A stretch of DNA of 64,000 bases from Streptomyces flaveolus (GTDB lineage: Bacteria; Actinomycetota; Actinomycetes; Streptomycetales; Streptomycetaceae), in assembly GCF_000716535.1 (NCBI RefSeq), contig NZ_JNWV01000035.1, positions 62,001-126,000 on the forward strand, written 5' to 3'. Shown here piece after piece: positions 1 through 7,811 of this stretch (within the stretch, counting starts at the first letter, position 1; the number at the start of each line of letters is the position of its first letter). The notes beneath the pieces are model-generated. The model did not search any database, was not told the origin of the DNA, and saw only the letters and a list, made by a program, of their open reading frames with translations. Made by a program: the position numbers and the translations under genes.

Positions 1-550
1 CACCGACCTCGCCGCCACCGTGCTGTCGTTCCCGGTGAGCCTGTTCCCGCTGGTCAACGCGGAGCGGTTCGGGGACGATCCGCGCACCCTCGGCCTGTTC
101 CTGTCGGCGCTGGCGGTGGGCGGGGTGGCCGCGACCGCGCTGTCCGGCCCGCTGACCCGGCTCGCCCGGCCCGGTCCGGTGATGCTGTGCGCGTCCGCCA
201 CCTGGGGCGCGGCCCTGGTGCTGTTCGGCCTGGCCGGCGACCCCTGGACCGGTCTGGCCCTGCTCGCGCTGGCCGGCGCGGCGGACGCCACGGCGGTGGT
301 CTCCCGCTCCACGATCGTGCAGACCCGCACCCCGGACGCGCTGCTCGGCCGGGTGACGGCGGCCGAGCAGATCGTCGGCCAGGCCGGCCCCAGCCTCGGC
401 AACGCGCGCGGCGGTCTGCTCGCCGGCTGGACCTCGGGCACGACCGCCCTGATCAGCGGCGGCCTGCTGTGCGTGCTGGCGGTGGCGGCGGTCGCGACGA
501 CGACGCCCGAACTGCGGGACGGGGCTAGCGCGGTGCCGGACGCGCCGTGA
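1..550 (+). CDS. MFS transporter, C-terminal part (5' end outside window)
   Basis: The reading frame is open from the first bases of the window to a TGA at 548-550, so about 182 C-terminal residues are visible and the start lies upstream. The protein shows alternating hydrophobic helices and short basic loops; a stretch reading LGLFLSALAVGG is followed by further Ala/Gly/Leu-rich helices and ends in a soluble tail. This fits the last five or so helices of a 12-helix major facilitator of the EntS/MFS_3 drug or siderophore exporter type. The substrate cannot be told from this half. Its end overlaps the end of the convergent hydrolase gene by 26 bases. Confidence 0.8.
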   Translation, partial: TDLAATVLSFPVSLFPLVNAERFGDDPRTLGLFLSALAVGGVAATALSGPLTRLARPGPVMLCASATWGAALVLFGLAGDPWTGLALLALAGAADATAVVSRSTIVQTRTPDALLGRVTAAEQIVGQAGPSLGNARGGLLAGWTSGTTALISGGLLCVLAVAAVATTTPELRDGASAVPDAP

Positions 551-1121
551 GCGGTGCGGTGCCGCCGACGCACCAGTCCAGGACCGCCGGCCAGGGGCCG
601 TACCCCGCGTCCAGGTCCAGGTGGGCGGCGCCGGGCAGGATGTCGGCGGGGATGCCGAGGGGCTCGGCGAAGACCGTGTCCGCGCCCCCGGGGCAGTACG
701 GGTCGTCGTCGCCCGCGACCAGCCGCGCCGGCCCGGGCAGGGTGAAGTCGAGCGCGGGCGGGACGAAGGCGGCCACCTCCGGGTACCGGGCCAGGACGGA
801 ACCGGACGGCGGGGAGACGAGCAGCACCCGGTCCGCGTACCGCTGCTGCTTCATGCCCCGGGCGGCGGCGTGCAGCCACAGCACGGCGGACAGGCTGTGG
901 GCCACCACGACCCGCTCGCCGGGGCCGTCGCGCAACTCCTCCAGGTGGCGGGCGAGTTCGCCGAGCCAGACGTCCAGATCGGGGTCGTCGGCGTCGGGCA
1001 GCTGCGGATAGCCGACCCGGTGGCCGAGGGCCGTGAGCCGGTCGGCGAGCCAGTGCTGCCAGTGCTCCGGCGGGCGGTGGTTCTGCCAGCCGTGCAGGAT
1101 CAGGTACGCGCGTGTGGTCAT
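525..1121 (-). CDS. RBBP9/YdeN-type alpha/beta serine hydrolase
   Basis: This 198-residue cytoplasmic protein opens with YLILHGWQNH, the oxyanion-hole LHG motif of the small RBBP9/YdeN hydrolases. The nucleophile elbow is VVVAHSLSA (Ser in A-H-S-L-S in place of G-x-S-x-G, normal for this family), and a C-terminal GAAHLDLDAGYGPWP segment supplies the catalytic His. The length matches the family's usual 180-200 residues. The natural substrate is unknown for nearly all members. The ATG at 1119-1121 is preceded by a weak GAGG. The gene is convergent with the upstream MFS gene and divergent from the GH3 gene. Confidence 0.85.
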   Translation of the reverse strand: MTTRAYLILHGWQNHRPPEHWQHWLADRLTALGHRVGYPQLPDADDPDLDVWLGELARHLEELRDGPGERVVVAHSLSAVLWLHAAARGMKQQRYADRVLLVSPPSGSVLARYPEVAAFVPPALDFTLPGPARLVAGDDDPYCPGGADTVFAEPLGIPADILPGAAHLDLDAGYGPWPAVLDWCVGGTAPLTARPAPR

Positions 1122-1221
1122 GCCGGTGATCCTCTACGGCCGGGGTCCACCGGTCCAGCGCGTCCGGACGCGCCCCGCTGATGCGCGTCCGGCCGCCCCT
1201 TCGTGGTTACTGTGCATTCCC

Positions 1222-1268
1222 TTGACGGAAAGAAACTTCCCGGATATTGGTGACTCCTCGGAAGTTTC
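1222..1268 (+). promoter_or_regulatory. Promoter and inverted repeat upstream of GH3 gene
   Basis: TTGACG at 1222-1227 is followed 17 bases later by TATTGG at 1245-1250, a plausible vegetative promoter. A perfect 9-base inverted repeat, GAAACTTCC at 1232-1240 and GGAAGTTTC at 1260-1268, brackets the -10 hexamer, as expected for a repressor operator. The cognate regulator is unknown. Confidence 0.45.
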
Positions 1269-1299
1269 CTTCAGCGGTTCTCCTCTGGAAGGAGCGCAC

Positions 1300-3189
1300 G
1301 TGCACCACACCAGCACGGGTAGCGACACCGGCACGGGAAGCGGCACCGGCACGGCAGGCACGGAGAACTCCGCGGGTGCGGGCAGACGCACCGCGCGGCC
1401 GTCCCGGCGCGCCGTCCTCGCCGCGACCGCGGGCCTCACCGCCGCGCTGACCGTACCGACGACCGCCCACGCCGCCACCCCCGACGACCGCCGGCTGCGC
1501 GCCCTGATCTCCGGCATGACGCTGGAGGAGAAGGTCGGCCAGCTCTTCGTGATGCGGGTCTACGGCCACTCCGCCACCGCCCCGGACCAGGCGGACGTCG
1601 ACGCCAACCTCACGGAGATCGGCGTCCGCACCGCCGCGGAACTGATCGCCAAGTACCGGGTCGGCGGCATCATCTACTTCGCCTGGGCGCACAACACCCG
1701 CGACCCGCACCAGATCGCCGACCTGTCCAACGGCATCCAGCGGGCCTCCCTGGACCAGCCGCGCGGCCTGCCGGTGCTCATCGCCACCGACCAGGAGCAC
1801 GGCGCGGTGTGCCGGATCGGCAAGCCCGCCACCCTCTTCCCCGGCGCCATGGCGATCGGCGCGGGCGGCTCCCGCTCCGACGCGCGCGCCCTGGGCCGGA
1901 TCTCCGGCGCCGAGCTGCGCGCGATGGGCGTCAACCAGGACTACTCCCCCGACGCCGACGTGAACGTCAACCCGGCCAACCCGGTCATCGGCGTCCGCTC
2001 CTTCGGCGCCGACCCGGAGGCCGTGGCAGGGCTGGTGGCCGCCGAGGTGAAGGGCTATCAGGCCGCGGGGGTCGCCGCCACCGCCAAGCACTTCCCGGGC
2101 CACGGGGACACCGCCGTCGACAGCCACTACGGCTTCCCGGTCATCACCCACAGCCGCGAACTGTGGGAGGAACTGGACGCCGTGCCCTTCCGGGCCGCGA
2201 TCCGGGCGGGCATCGACTCGATCATGACCGCGCACATCCAGTTCCCGGCCCTGGACGACTCCGGCGACCCGGCGACCCTCTCCCGCCCGATCCTGACCGG
2301 CATCCTGCGTGAAGAACTCGGCTACGACGGTGTCGTGATCACCGACTCGCTCGGCATGCAGGGCGTGCGCACCAAGTACGGCGACGACCGGGTGCCGGTG
2401 CTCGCGCTCAAGGCCGGGGTGGACCAGTTGCTCAACCCGCCGTCGCTGGACGTGGCCTGGAACGCGGTGCTCAAGGCCGTGCGGGAGGGCGAGCTGACCG
2501 AGGCCCGCCTGGACGAATCGATCCTGCGCATCCTGCGCCTGAAGGCCCGGCGCGGACTCTTCGACCGCCCCTGGGCCGATCCGGCGGCCGTCGACCGCAC
2601 GGTGGGCACGAAGTCCCACCTGGCCACGGCCGACCGCATCGCCGAACGCACCACCACCCTGCTGGTCAACGAGGACGCCACCCTGCCCCTCGACCGCCGC
2701 ACGCAGCGCAAACTCCTGGTCGTCGGCGCCGACCCGGCCTCCCCGTCCGGCACCACCGGCCCGCCCACCGGCGTGCTGGCCGCCGCCCTCACCGAACTGG
2801 GCTTCACCGCGACGGCCCTGTCCACCGGCACCTCGCCCTCCGCGGCGGCCATCGACCAGGCGGTCGCCGCCGCGCGGGACGCGGACGCGGTGATCGTGGC
2901 CACGTACAACGTGACGGCGTCCAGCACCCAGCGCACCCTGGTGGACCGTCTGCTGGCCACGGGCAGGCCGGTGGTCGCGCTGGCCGTCCGCAACCCGTAC
3001 GACATCGCGCAGCTCACGTCCGTCCGGGCCTGCCTGGCCACGTACTGCTGGACGGACGTCGAAGTGCGCGCCGCCGCACGGGTGATCGCCGGCCGGGTGA
3101 GACCGCGCGGGAAGCTGCCGGTGCCGGTGCAGCGGGCGGACGACCCGGAGCGGGTGCTGTACCCGATCGGCCATGGGCTGACCTACTAG
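1300..3189 (+). CDS. TAT-exported GH3 beta-N-acetylglucosaminidase
   Basis: This 629-residue protein starts at a GTG six bases after GGAAGGAG; the frame is open further upstream but that part has no ribosome site. The N-terminus has a Thr/Gly-rich leader and a twin-arginine signal (SRRAVLAATAG...AHA). The mature part has the GH3 N-terminal barrel with MTLEEKVGQLF, and KHFPGHGDTAVDSH, which carries the His and Asp that NagZ-type members use in place of a distant acid/base. ITDSLGM holds the catalytic Asp nucleophile. A GH3_C-like domain follows and ends at IGHGLTY. It should remove GlcNAc from peptidoglycan or chitin fragments outside the cell, which fits the GH20, GH18 and GlmS genes further along. 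Confidence 0.9.
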   Translation: MHHTSTGSDTGTGSGTGTAGTENSAGAGRRTARPSRRAVLAATAGLTAALTVPTTAHAATPDDRRLRALISGMTLEEKVGQLFVMRVYGHSATAPDQADVDANLTEIGVRTAAELIAKYRVGGIIYFAWAHNTRDPHQIADLSNGIQRASLDQPRGLPVLIATDQEHGAVCRIGKPATLFPGAMAIGAGGSRSDARALGRISGAELRAMGVNQDYSPDADVNVNPANPVIGVRSFGADPEAVAGLVAAEVKGYQAAGVAATAKHFPGHGDTAVDSHYGFPVITHSRELWEELDAVPFRAAIRAGIDSIMTAHIQFPALDDSGDPATLSRPILTGILREELGYDGVVITDSLGMQGVRTKYGDDRVPVLALKAGVDQLLNPPSLDVAWNAVLKAVREGELTEARLDESILRILRLKARRGLFDRPWADPAAVDRTVGTKSHLATADRIAERTTTLLVNEDATLPLDRRTQRKLLVVGADPASPSGTTGPPTGVLAAALTELGFTATALSTGTSPSAAAIDQAVAAARDADAVIVATYNVTASSTQRTLVDRLLATGRPVVALAVRNPYDIAQLTSVRACLATYCWTDVEVRAAARVIAGRVRPRGKLPVPVQRADDPERVLYPIGHGLTY

Positions 3190-3312
3190 CGGCACCCGCC
3201 CGCCGTCCGGCGTCTCCTCCGTACGGCCCCCTTCCGGCTGCGGCATATGCCAGGGATGACCGATCCTGGCCGGGACGGGGAGCCGACGCCCCCACGCGAC
3301 GGAGGAGGCGCC

Positions 3313-3630
3313 GTGACACTCCTGACCCGGATCCCGCTGGAGGACGGGGGCTACATCCTGGTCGAGGCACCGGTCGGCCTGGAGGGGCCGGTGAAGGCCG
3401 GGCGCGCCGGGGAGTTCCTGCACGAGGCGCCGCGGACCCTCCAGGAGGCGCTGGAACCGGTCACCGAAGCGGCGCAGACCGCCCTGGCGCAGTTGCGCAA
3501 GGCCCGGCCCGACGGGATCACCGTCGAGTTCGGGGTGGACCTCGCGGTCGAGGCCGGGGCGGTGATCACCAAGGGCCGGGCCACCTGCCACCTCCAGGTG
3601 ACGATGTCCTGGCAGGACGCGCATGGCTAG
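3313..3630 (+). CDS. Trypsin-co-occurring domain (Trypco1) small protein
   Basis: This 105-residue protein has IPLEDGGYILVEAP near the start, a central helix (TLQEALEPVTEAAQTALAQL), then ITVEFGVDLAVEAGAVI and a final beta strand CHLQVTMSW. That order is the Trypco1 (CU044_2847-like) domain, known for sitting beside trypsin-like and STAND proteins in bacterial conflict loci. I chose the GTG at 3313 because GGAGGAGG lies just upstream; an ATG at 3247 would add 22 Pro/Gly-rich residues with no domain. The stop lies inside the next gene (8-base overlap), so the two are translationally coupled. The biochemical role of Trypco1 is not established; a regulator or adaptor of the protease is the usual inference. 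Confidence 0.8.
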   Translation: MTLLTRIPLEDGGYILVEAPVGLEGPVKAGRAGEFLHEAPRTLQEALEPVTEAAQTALAQLRKARPDGITVEFGVDLAVEAGAVITKGRATCHLQVTMSWQDAHG

Positions 3631-6600
3631 CGCCGCCGGAGGAGCGGACGAAGGGCTGCCCTCGGTCCTCCCGAGGGCGGTGGCCGAGCTCCGCGCCCCG
3701 GACGGGAGGGTGGCCGGGGCGGGTTTCCTCGTCGCCGAGGACCTCCTCGTCACCTGCGCACACGTCGTACGGGCCGCCGGGGCGGGGCCCGGGGAACCGG
3801 TGCTGCTGACGTTCCCGAACGTGCCGGGGGCCGACCGGCTGGAGGGACGCGTCGAGGACTGGCGGGCGCCCGAGAACGACGACGTCGCCTTCATACGCCT
3901 GCAGGCCGCGCCACCCGGCACGCGAGTCCTGCCGCTGGGCTCCGCGGAGGGGTGCGCGGGCCACGAGGTCCGGTCGTACGGCTTCCCGGCGCAGGCACCG
4001 CCGACCGGGCACTCCGGCTACGGCCGGGCGGGCGACCCGCTGACGGCCACCGCGAACCGGGGCCGGCTCCTCCAGCTGACCGAGGCCAACGACCTCACCA
4101 CCGGCTTCAGCGGCGGGCCCGTCCTCGATCTGAGGACCGGCCTCGTCATCGGCATGCTCACCGCGATCACGGCGCCCGACGCGCTCGCTCGCGGACAGAA
4201 CATCGCCTACGCCACCCCGACCGAGGTCCTGCGCGAGATCCACCCGGGGCTGACCGCACGGCAGGTGTGCCCGTACCGGGGCCTGGAGCCGTTCACGGCG
4301 GAGCACGCGCCCTGGTTCCAGGGGCGGGGCGAGGCCGTACGGCAGGTACTGGCGAACCTGGCGGGCGGGCGCCGCCTGACCCTGCTCCTCGGGCCGTCCG
4401 GCTCGGGCAAGTCGTCGCTGATCCAGGCGGGTGTGCTGCCGGCGTTGGCCGAGGGGGCGGTGCCGGGGAGTGACCGGTGGCTGCCGGTGCTGGTCCGGCC
4501 GAGGCAGGATCTGGCGGCCGAGATCGAGCGGGCCGGGCTGCCGGGTGCGGCACGCGACGGCATCGTGGCCGCGGCCCGGCGCAGACTCGCGGCCGAACCG
4601 GCCGGTGAGCGGGTCCTGCTGGTCGTCGACCAGTTCGAGGAGTTCCTCACCGAGTCCTCCGAGGACCGGCGCCGGCAGCGCACGGCCGTCGCCGAGGAAC
4701 TCACCGCGCTGGCCGGCTCGCACGCCCCGCTCAGCGTGATCCTGGTCATGCGGGACGACTTCTATCCCCAACTGGCCGCACAGACGCCCACGTTGCTGGA
4801 CGCGGCGATGCCGGGACCGCTCAACGTGCCGGGCACCCTGAGCGAGGACGACCTGCGCGCCATCATCACACTGCCCGCCGACGACGTGGGGCTGCGTTTC
4901 CAGCCGGGACTGCCGGAGCGGCTCATCGCCGACGTCCTCGCCACGAGTCCCGGGACCGCCACGGAGCGGCAGGCGCCGGCCACCGTGCTGCCACTGCTGG
5001 AGCTGACCCTGGAGCAGCTGTGGGAACGCCGGCAGGACGGGTTCCTCACCCATGACGCCTACCGGAACATCGGGGAGGTCAGCGGCAGTCTGACGACGTG
5101 GTGCGAGAGGGCGCTGGACGAGATGTCGCCCCGCCAGGAGGAGATCGCGAGAAGCGTCCTCACCTCGCTGGTGCGTCCCGCCGACCCGGGCCGGCGTATC
5201 CCGGCCGTCCGCGCGCAGGTTCCGCTGGACGAACTGCGCGACCTGGGGGCCGGGCCGGGCCACGTGCCCGACGGCGAAGTGGACGCGGTCATCGCCTCCC
5301 TCGCCCGCCACCGCATCATCACCACGCAGACGCTCCCGGAACACGACCGGCCCGGTGCCCCTCCGGGCGTACCGGTGGCGGAACTCATCCATGACGCCCT
5401 GATCCGTGACTGGGACTCCCTGCGGAAATGGCTCGACTGGGACCGCGCCTTCCACGAGTGGCTGGAGCGCACCCGGGAGAGCGAGCAGCGCTGGTCCGAG
5501 GAACACGACCCCGGCGACCTCCTCGCCGGCACGGCACTGGCGGACGGCATCAAGTGGTCGGGGCGGTGGGGACTGCCGGACGACATCGCGGCGTACCTCA
5601 CCGCGAGCCGCCGTCACCAGGAGGCGGCGGCCCGGCGCCGTACCCACGTCATCACCGTGCTGGCGACGTTGCTGGTGCTGGCGCTGCTGGCCGGCGGGGT
5701 GGCGTTCTGGCAGCGGCGAACGGCGGTCGAGGAGCGGCAGGCGGCGCTGTCACGGCAGTTGGCCGCCCAGTCCGACACCATCCGCGGAACGAACGCCGAA
5801 CTGGCCTCGCTGCTGGCCATCCAGGCCTACCGCACCAGCCCCACGGCCGAGGCGCTCCAGAGCCTTCGCACCGCCGCTTCGCTGCCCTTGCGGCGACGCC
5901 TGTCCGGTCACACCGAAGCGGTGGCCGCCGTCGCGTACAGCCCGGACGGCAGGACGCTCGCCACCGGCAGCTACGACCGCACGACACGGCTGTGGGACCC
6001 GGCCACCGGCCGGACACGCCACGTGCTGAAGGGACATACCGACCAGGTGTACGCCGTGGCGTTCAGTCCCGACGGCGCGACGCTGGCGACCACCGGACGC
6101 GACGGAACGACGTGGCTGTGGGACGTGGCCACCGGCGCGCCCCGGGCCAGGCTGGGGGGACACGACGGCGAGGTGACGTCCGTGGCGTTCAGCCCGGACG
6201 GCAGGACGCTCGCCACCGCCCGCCAGGACACCGTGCAGTTGTGGGACCTGGTCGCCCACAAGGCGGGTGACGTCCTGCGGGGACACACCGAGCTGGTCAC
6301 CTCCGTGGCGTTCAGCCCGGACGGCAGGACGCTCGCCACCGGCAGCGCCGATCGGACCGTGCGGCTGTGGGACACGACCGCCGGCGGGACACCCCACGTC
6401 CTGAAGCGGCACACCGCACCCGTCACGTCGGTGGCGTTCAGCCGCGACGGCCGGCACCTCGCCACCGGCGGCACCGACTCCACCGTGCTGATCTGGGACG
6501 TGGACACCCGCAGGGCGCGCACGGAACTGTCCACCGACACCGATTCGGTGAGCTTCAGTCCCGACGGCAGGACCCTCGCGACCGGCGGCACGAGCTACCT

Positions 6601-7765
6601 GGGGGACTACGCCGTCAAGCTGTGGGACGTGAGCACCGGTGCGACGGTCTCCTCCCTGTCGGGGCACAGCGACCATGTGCTCGGGACGGCGTTCGCCCCG
6701 GACGGCAGGACGCTCGCCAGCGCCGGCCGGGACCACACCGTACGGCTGTGGAACGTGTCCGCCGAGCGGACCGGCACCACGCTGACGGGTCACACCGACT
6801 CGCTGACGTCGGTGGCGTTCGCTCCCGACGGCGGCATGGTGGCCACGGGCAGCGTCGACTCGACCGCACGCCTGTGGGACGTGGCCACCGGCAAGGCCCG
6901 GCCGCCCCTGCGGGGACACGCCATGACGGTCAGCTCGGTGGCGTTCAGGCCGGACGGCAAGGTCCTCGCCACCGGCAGCTTCGACGGCACCGCGGGACTC
7001 TGGGACGTGGCGACCGGTGCCCGCCTGCACACCCTTCGGGGGCACAAGGACTCGGTGGACGCGGTGGCCTTCAGCCCGGACGGCAGGACGCTCGCCACCG
7101 GCAGCGCCGATCAGAGCGTGCGGCTCTGGGACGTCGCCGACGGCAGGCTGCGCCACACCCTGAGCGGTCACACGGATCAGGTGCTCGCGGTCGCCTACAG
7201 CCCGGACGGCACGACCCTCGCCACCGGCGGCTACGACTACACCGTCCGGCTGTGGGACGCGCGGACGGGCCGGCTCCGCCGGATCCTGCGGGGACACAAC
7301 GGCCGGATCAACTCGGTGGCGTTCAGCCCCGACAGCAAGGCTCTCGCCACCGGCAGCGGCGACCAGACGGCCCGATTGTGGGACGCCACGACCGGCAGGA
7401 CCCGTGCCACCCTGCTCGGACACACGCAGGAGATCTACGCCGTGGCCTTCAGCCCCGATGGCGGAACCCTCGCCACGGGCAGCAGCGACCACACGGCGCG
7501 GCTGTGGGACACCGGCTCGGGCAAGGCCCTCTTCACGCTGACCGGACACACCTACACGGTGACCGATGTGGCGTTCAGCCCTCGCGGCCACACTCTCGCC
7601 ACGGCCAGCCTCGACTTCACCGCGCGGCTGTGGAACGTCGATCTCCCCCGGCCCGCCGCGGCGGTCCGGAAGATCTGTCGTGCCGTCGCCCGCGACCTCA
7701 CCCCGCAGGAACGCACCTCGTACCTGCCCGGCCAATCGGTCGGCCCCGTCTGCCCGTCGCACTGA
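3623..7765 (+). CDS. Trypsin - STAND NTPase - TM - WD40 protein (NLR-like)
   Basis: This 1380-residue multidomain protein begins with a trypsin-fold protease (residues about 15-205) whose triad looks intact: His47 in LVTCAHVV, Asp87 in NDDVAFIRL and Ser163 in TGFSGGPV. Next comes a novel-STAND-type NTPase opening at PYRGLEPF, with Walker A GPSGSGKSS (Lys263) and Walker B VLLVVDQFEE (Asp336). A single hydrophobic helix at about 674-697 (VITVLATLLVLALLAGGVAF) is followed by a basic/coiled stretch and fourteen WD40 repeats from about 761 to 1337, enough for two seven-bladed propellers. The tail (RDLTPQERTSYLPG) is typical of such WD40 proteins. The architecture of effector, NTP switch and repeat sensor parallels NLR and Avs immune proteins. 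It overlaps the Trypco1 gene by 8 bases. I infer a conflict-system sensor-protease; the trigger and substrate are unknown. Confidence 0.9.
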   Translation: MASAAGGADEGLPSVLPRAVAELRAPDGRVAGAGFLVAEDLLVTCAHVVRAAGAGPGEPVLLTFPNVPGADRLEGRVEDWRAPENDDVAFIRLQAAPPGTRVLPLGSAEGCAGHEVRSYGFPAQAPPTGHSGYGRAGDPLTATANRGRLLQLTEANDLTTGFSGGPVLDLRTGLVIGMLTAITAPDALARGQNIAYATPTEVLREIHPGLTARQVCPYRGLEPFTAEHAPWFQGRGEAVRQVLANLAGGRRLTLLLGPSGSGKSSLIQAGVLPALAEGAVPGSDRWLPVLVRPRQDLAAEIERAGLPGAARDGIVAAARRRLAAEPAGERVLLVVDQFEEFLTESSEDRRRQRTAVAEELTALAGSHAPLSVILVMRDDFYPQLAAQTPTLLDAAMPGPLNVPGTLSEDDLRAIITLPADDVGLRFQPGLPERLIADVLATSPGTATERQAPATVLPLLELTLEQLWERRQDGFLTHDAYRNIGEVSGSLTTWCERALDEMSPRQEEIARSVLTSLVRPADPGRRIPAVRAQVPLDELRDLGAGPGHVPDGEVDAVIASLARHRIITTQTLPEHDRPGAPPGVPVAELIHDALIRDWDSLRKWLDWDRAFHEWLERTRESEQRWSEEHDPGDLLAGTALADGIKWSGRWGLPDDIAAYLTASRRHQEAAARRRTHVITVLATLLVLALLAGGVAFWQRRTAVEERQAALSRQLAAQSDTIRGTNAELASLLAIQAYRTSPTAEALQSLRTAASLPLRRRLSGHTEAVAAVAYSPDGRTLATGSYDRTTRLWDPATGRTRHVLKGHTDQVYAVAFSPDGATLATTGRDGTTWLWDVATGAPRARLGGHDGEVTSVAFSPDGRTLATARQDTVQLWDLVAHKAGDVLRGHTELVTSVAFSPDGRTLATGSADRTVRLWDTTAGGTPHVLKRHTAPVTSVAFSRDGRHLATGGTDSTVLIWDVDTRRARTELSTDTDSVSFSPDGRTLATGGTSYLGDYAVKLWDVSTGATVSSLSGHSDHVLGTAFAPDGRTLASAGRDHTVRLWNVSAERTGTTLTGHTDSLTSVAFAPDGGMVATGSVDSTARLWDVATGKARPPLRGHAMTVSSVAFRPDGKVLATGSFDGTAGLWDVATGARLHTLRGHKDSVDAVAFSPDGRTLATGSADQSVRLWDVADGRLRHTLSGHTDQVLAVAYSPDGTTLATGGYDYTVRLWDARTGRLRRILRGHNGRINSVAFSPDSKALATGSGDQTARLWDATTGRTRATLLGHTQEIYAVAFSPDGGTLATGSSDHTARLWDTGSGKALFTLTGHTYTVTDVAFSPRGHTLATASLDFTARLWNVDLPRPAAAVRKICRAVARDLTPQERTSYLPGQSVGPVCPSH
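5899..7640 (+). repeat. Fourteen WD40-coding repeats with conserved DNA
   Basis: Each unit is about 125 bases and encodes GH...VAFSPDGRTLATG...D.T.RLWD. The DNA is conserved beyond the need of the protein: the segment coding SPDGRTLAT recurs identically near 5939, 6191, 6314 and 7073. Unit six lacks the leading GH and has an insert before its D.A.KLWD. Such likeness suggests recent duplication or gene conversion between units. Confidence 0.85.
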
Positions 7766-7811
7766 CGGCGGGCCACCCCGGGCCCGCCGCCCGTCCTTCC
7801 CTCGACGAGGG

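Noticed and set aside
1207..3921. 904-codon open frame on the minus strand
   Set aside because: It covers the GH3 and Trypco1 genes in antisense, with no motif or ribosome site.
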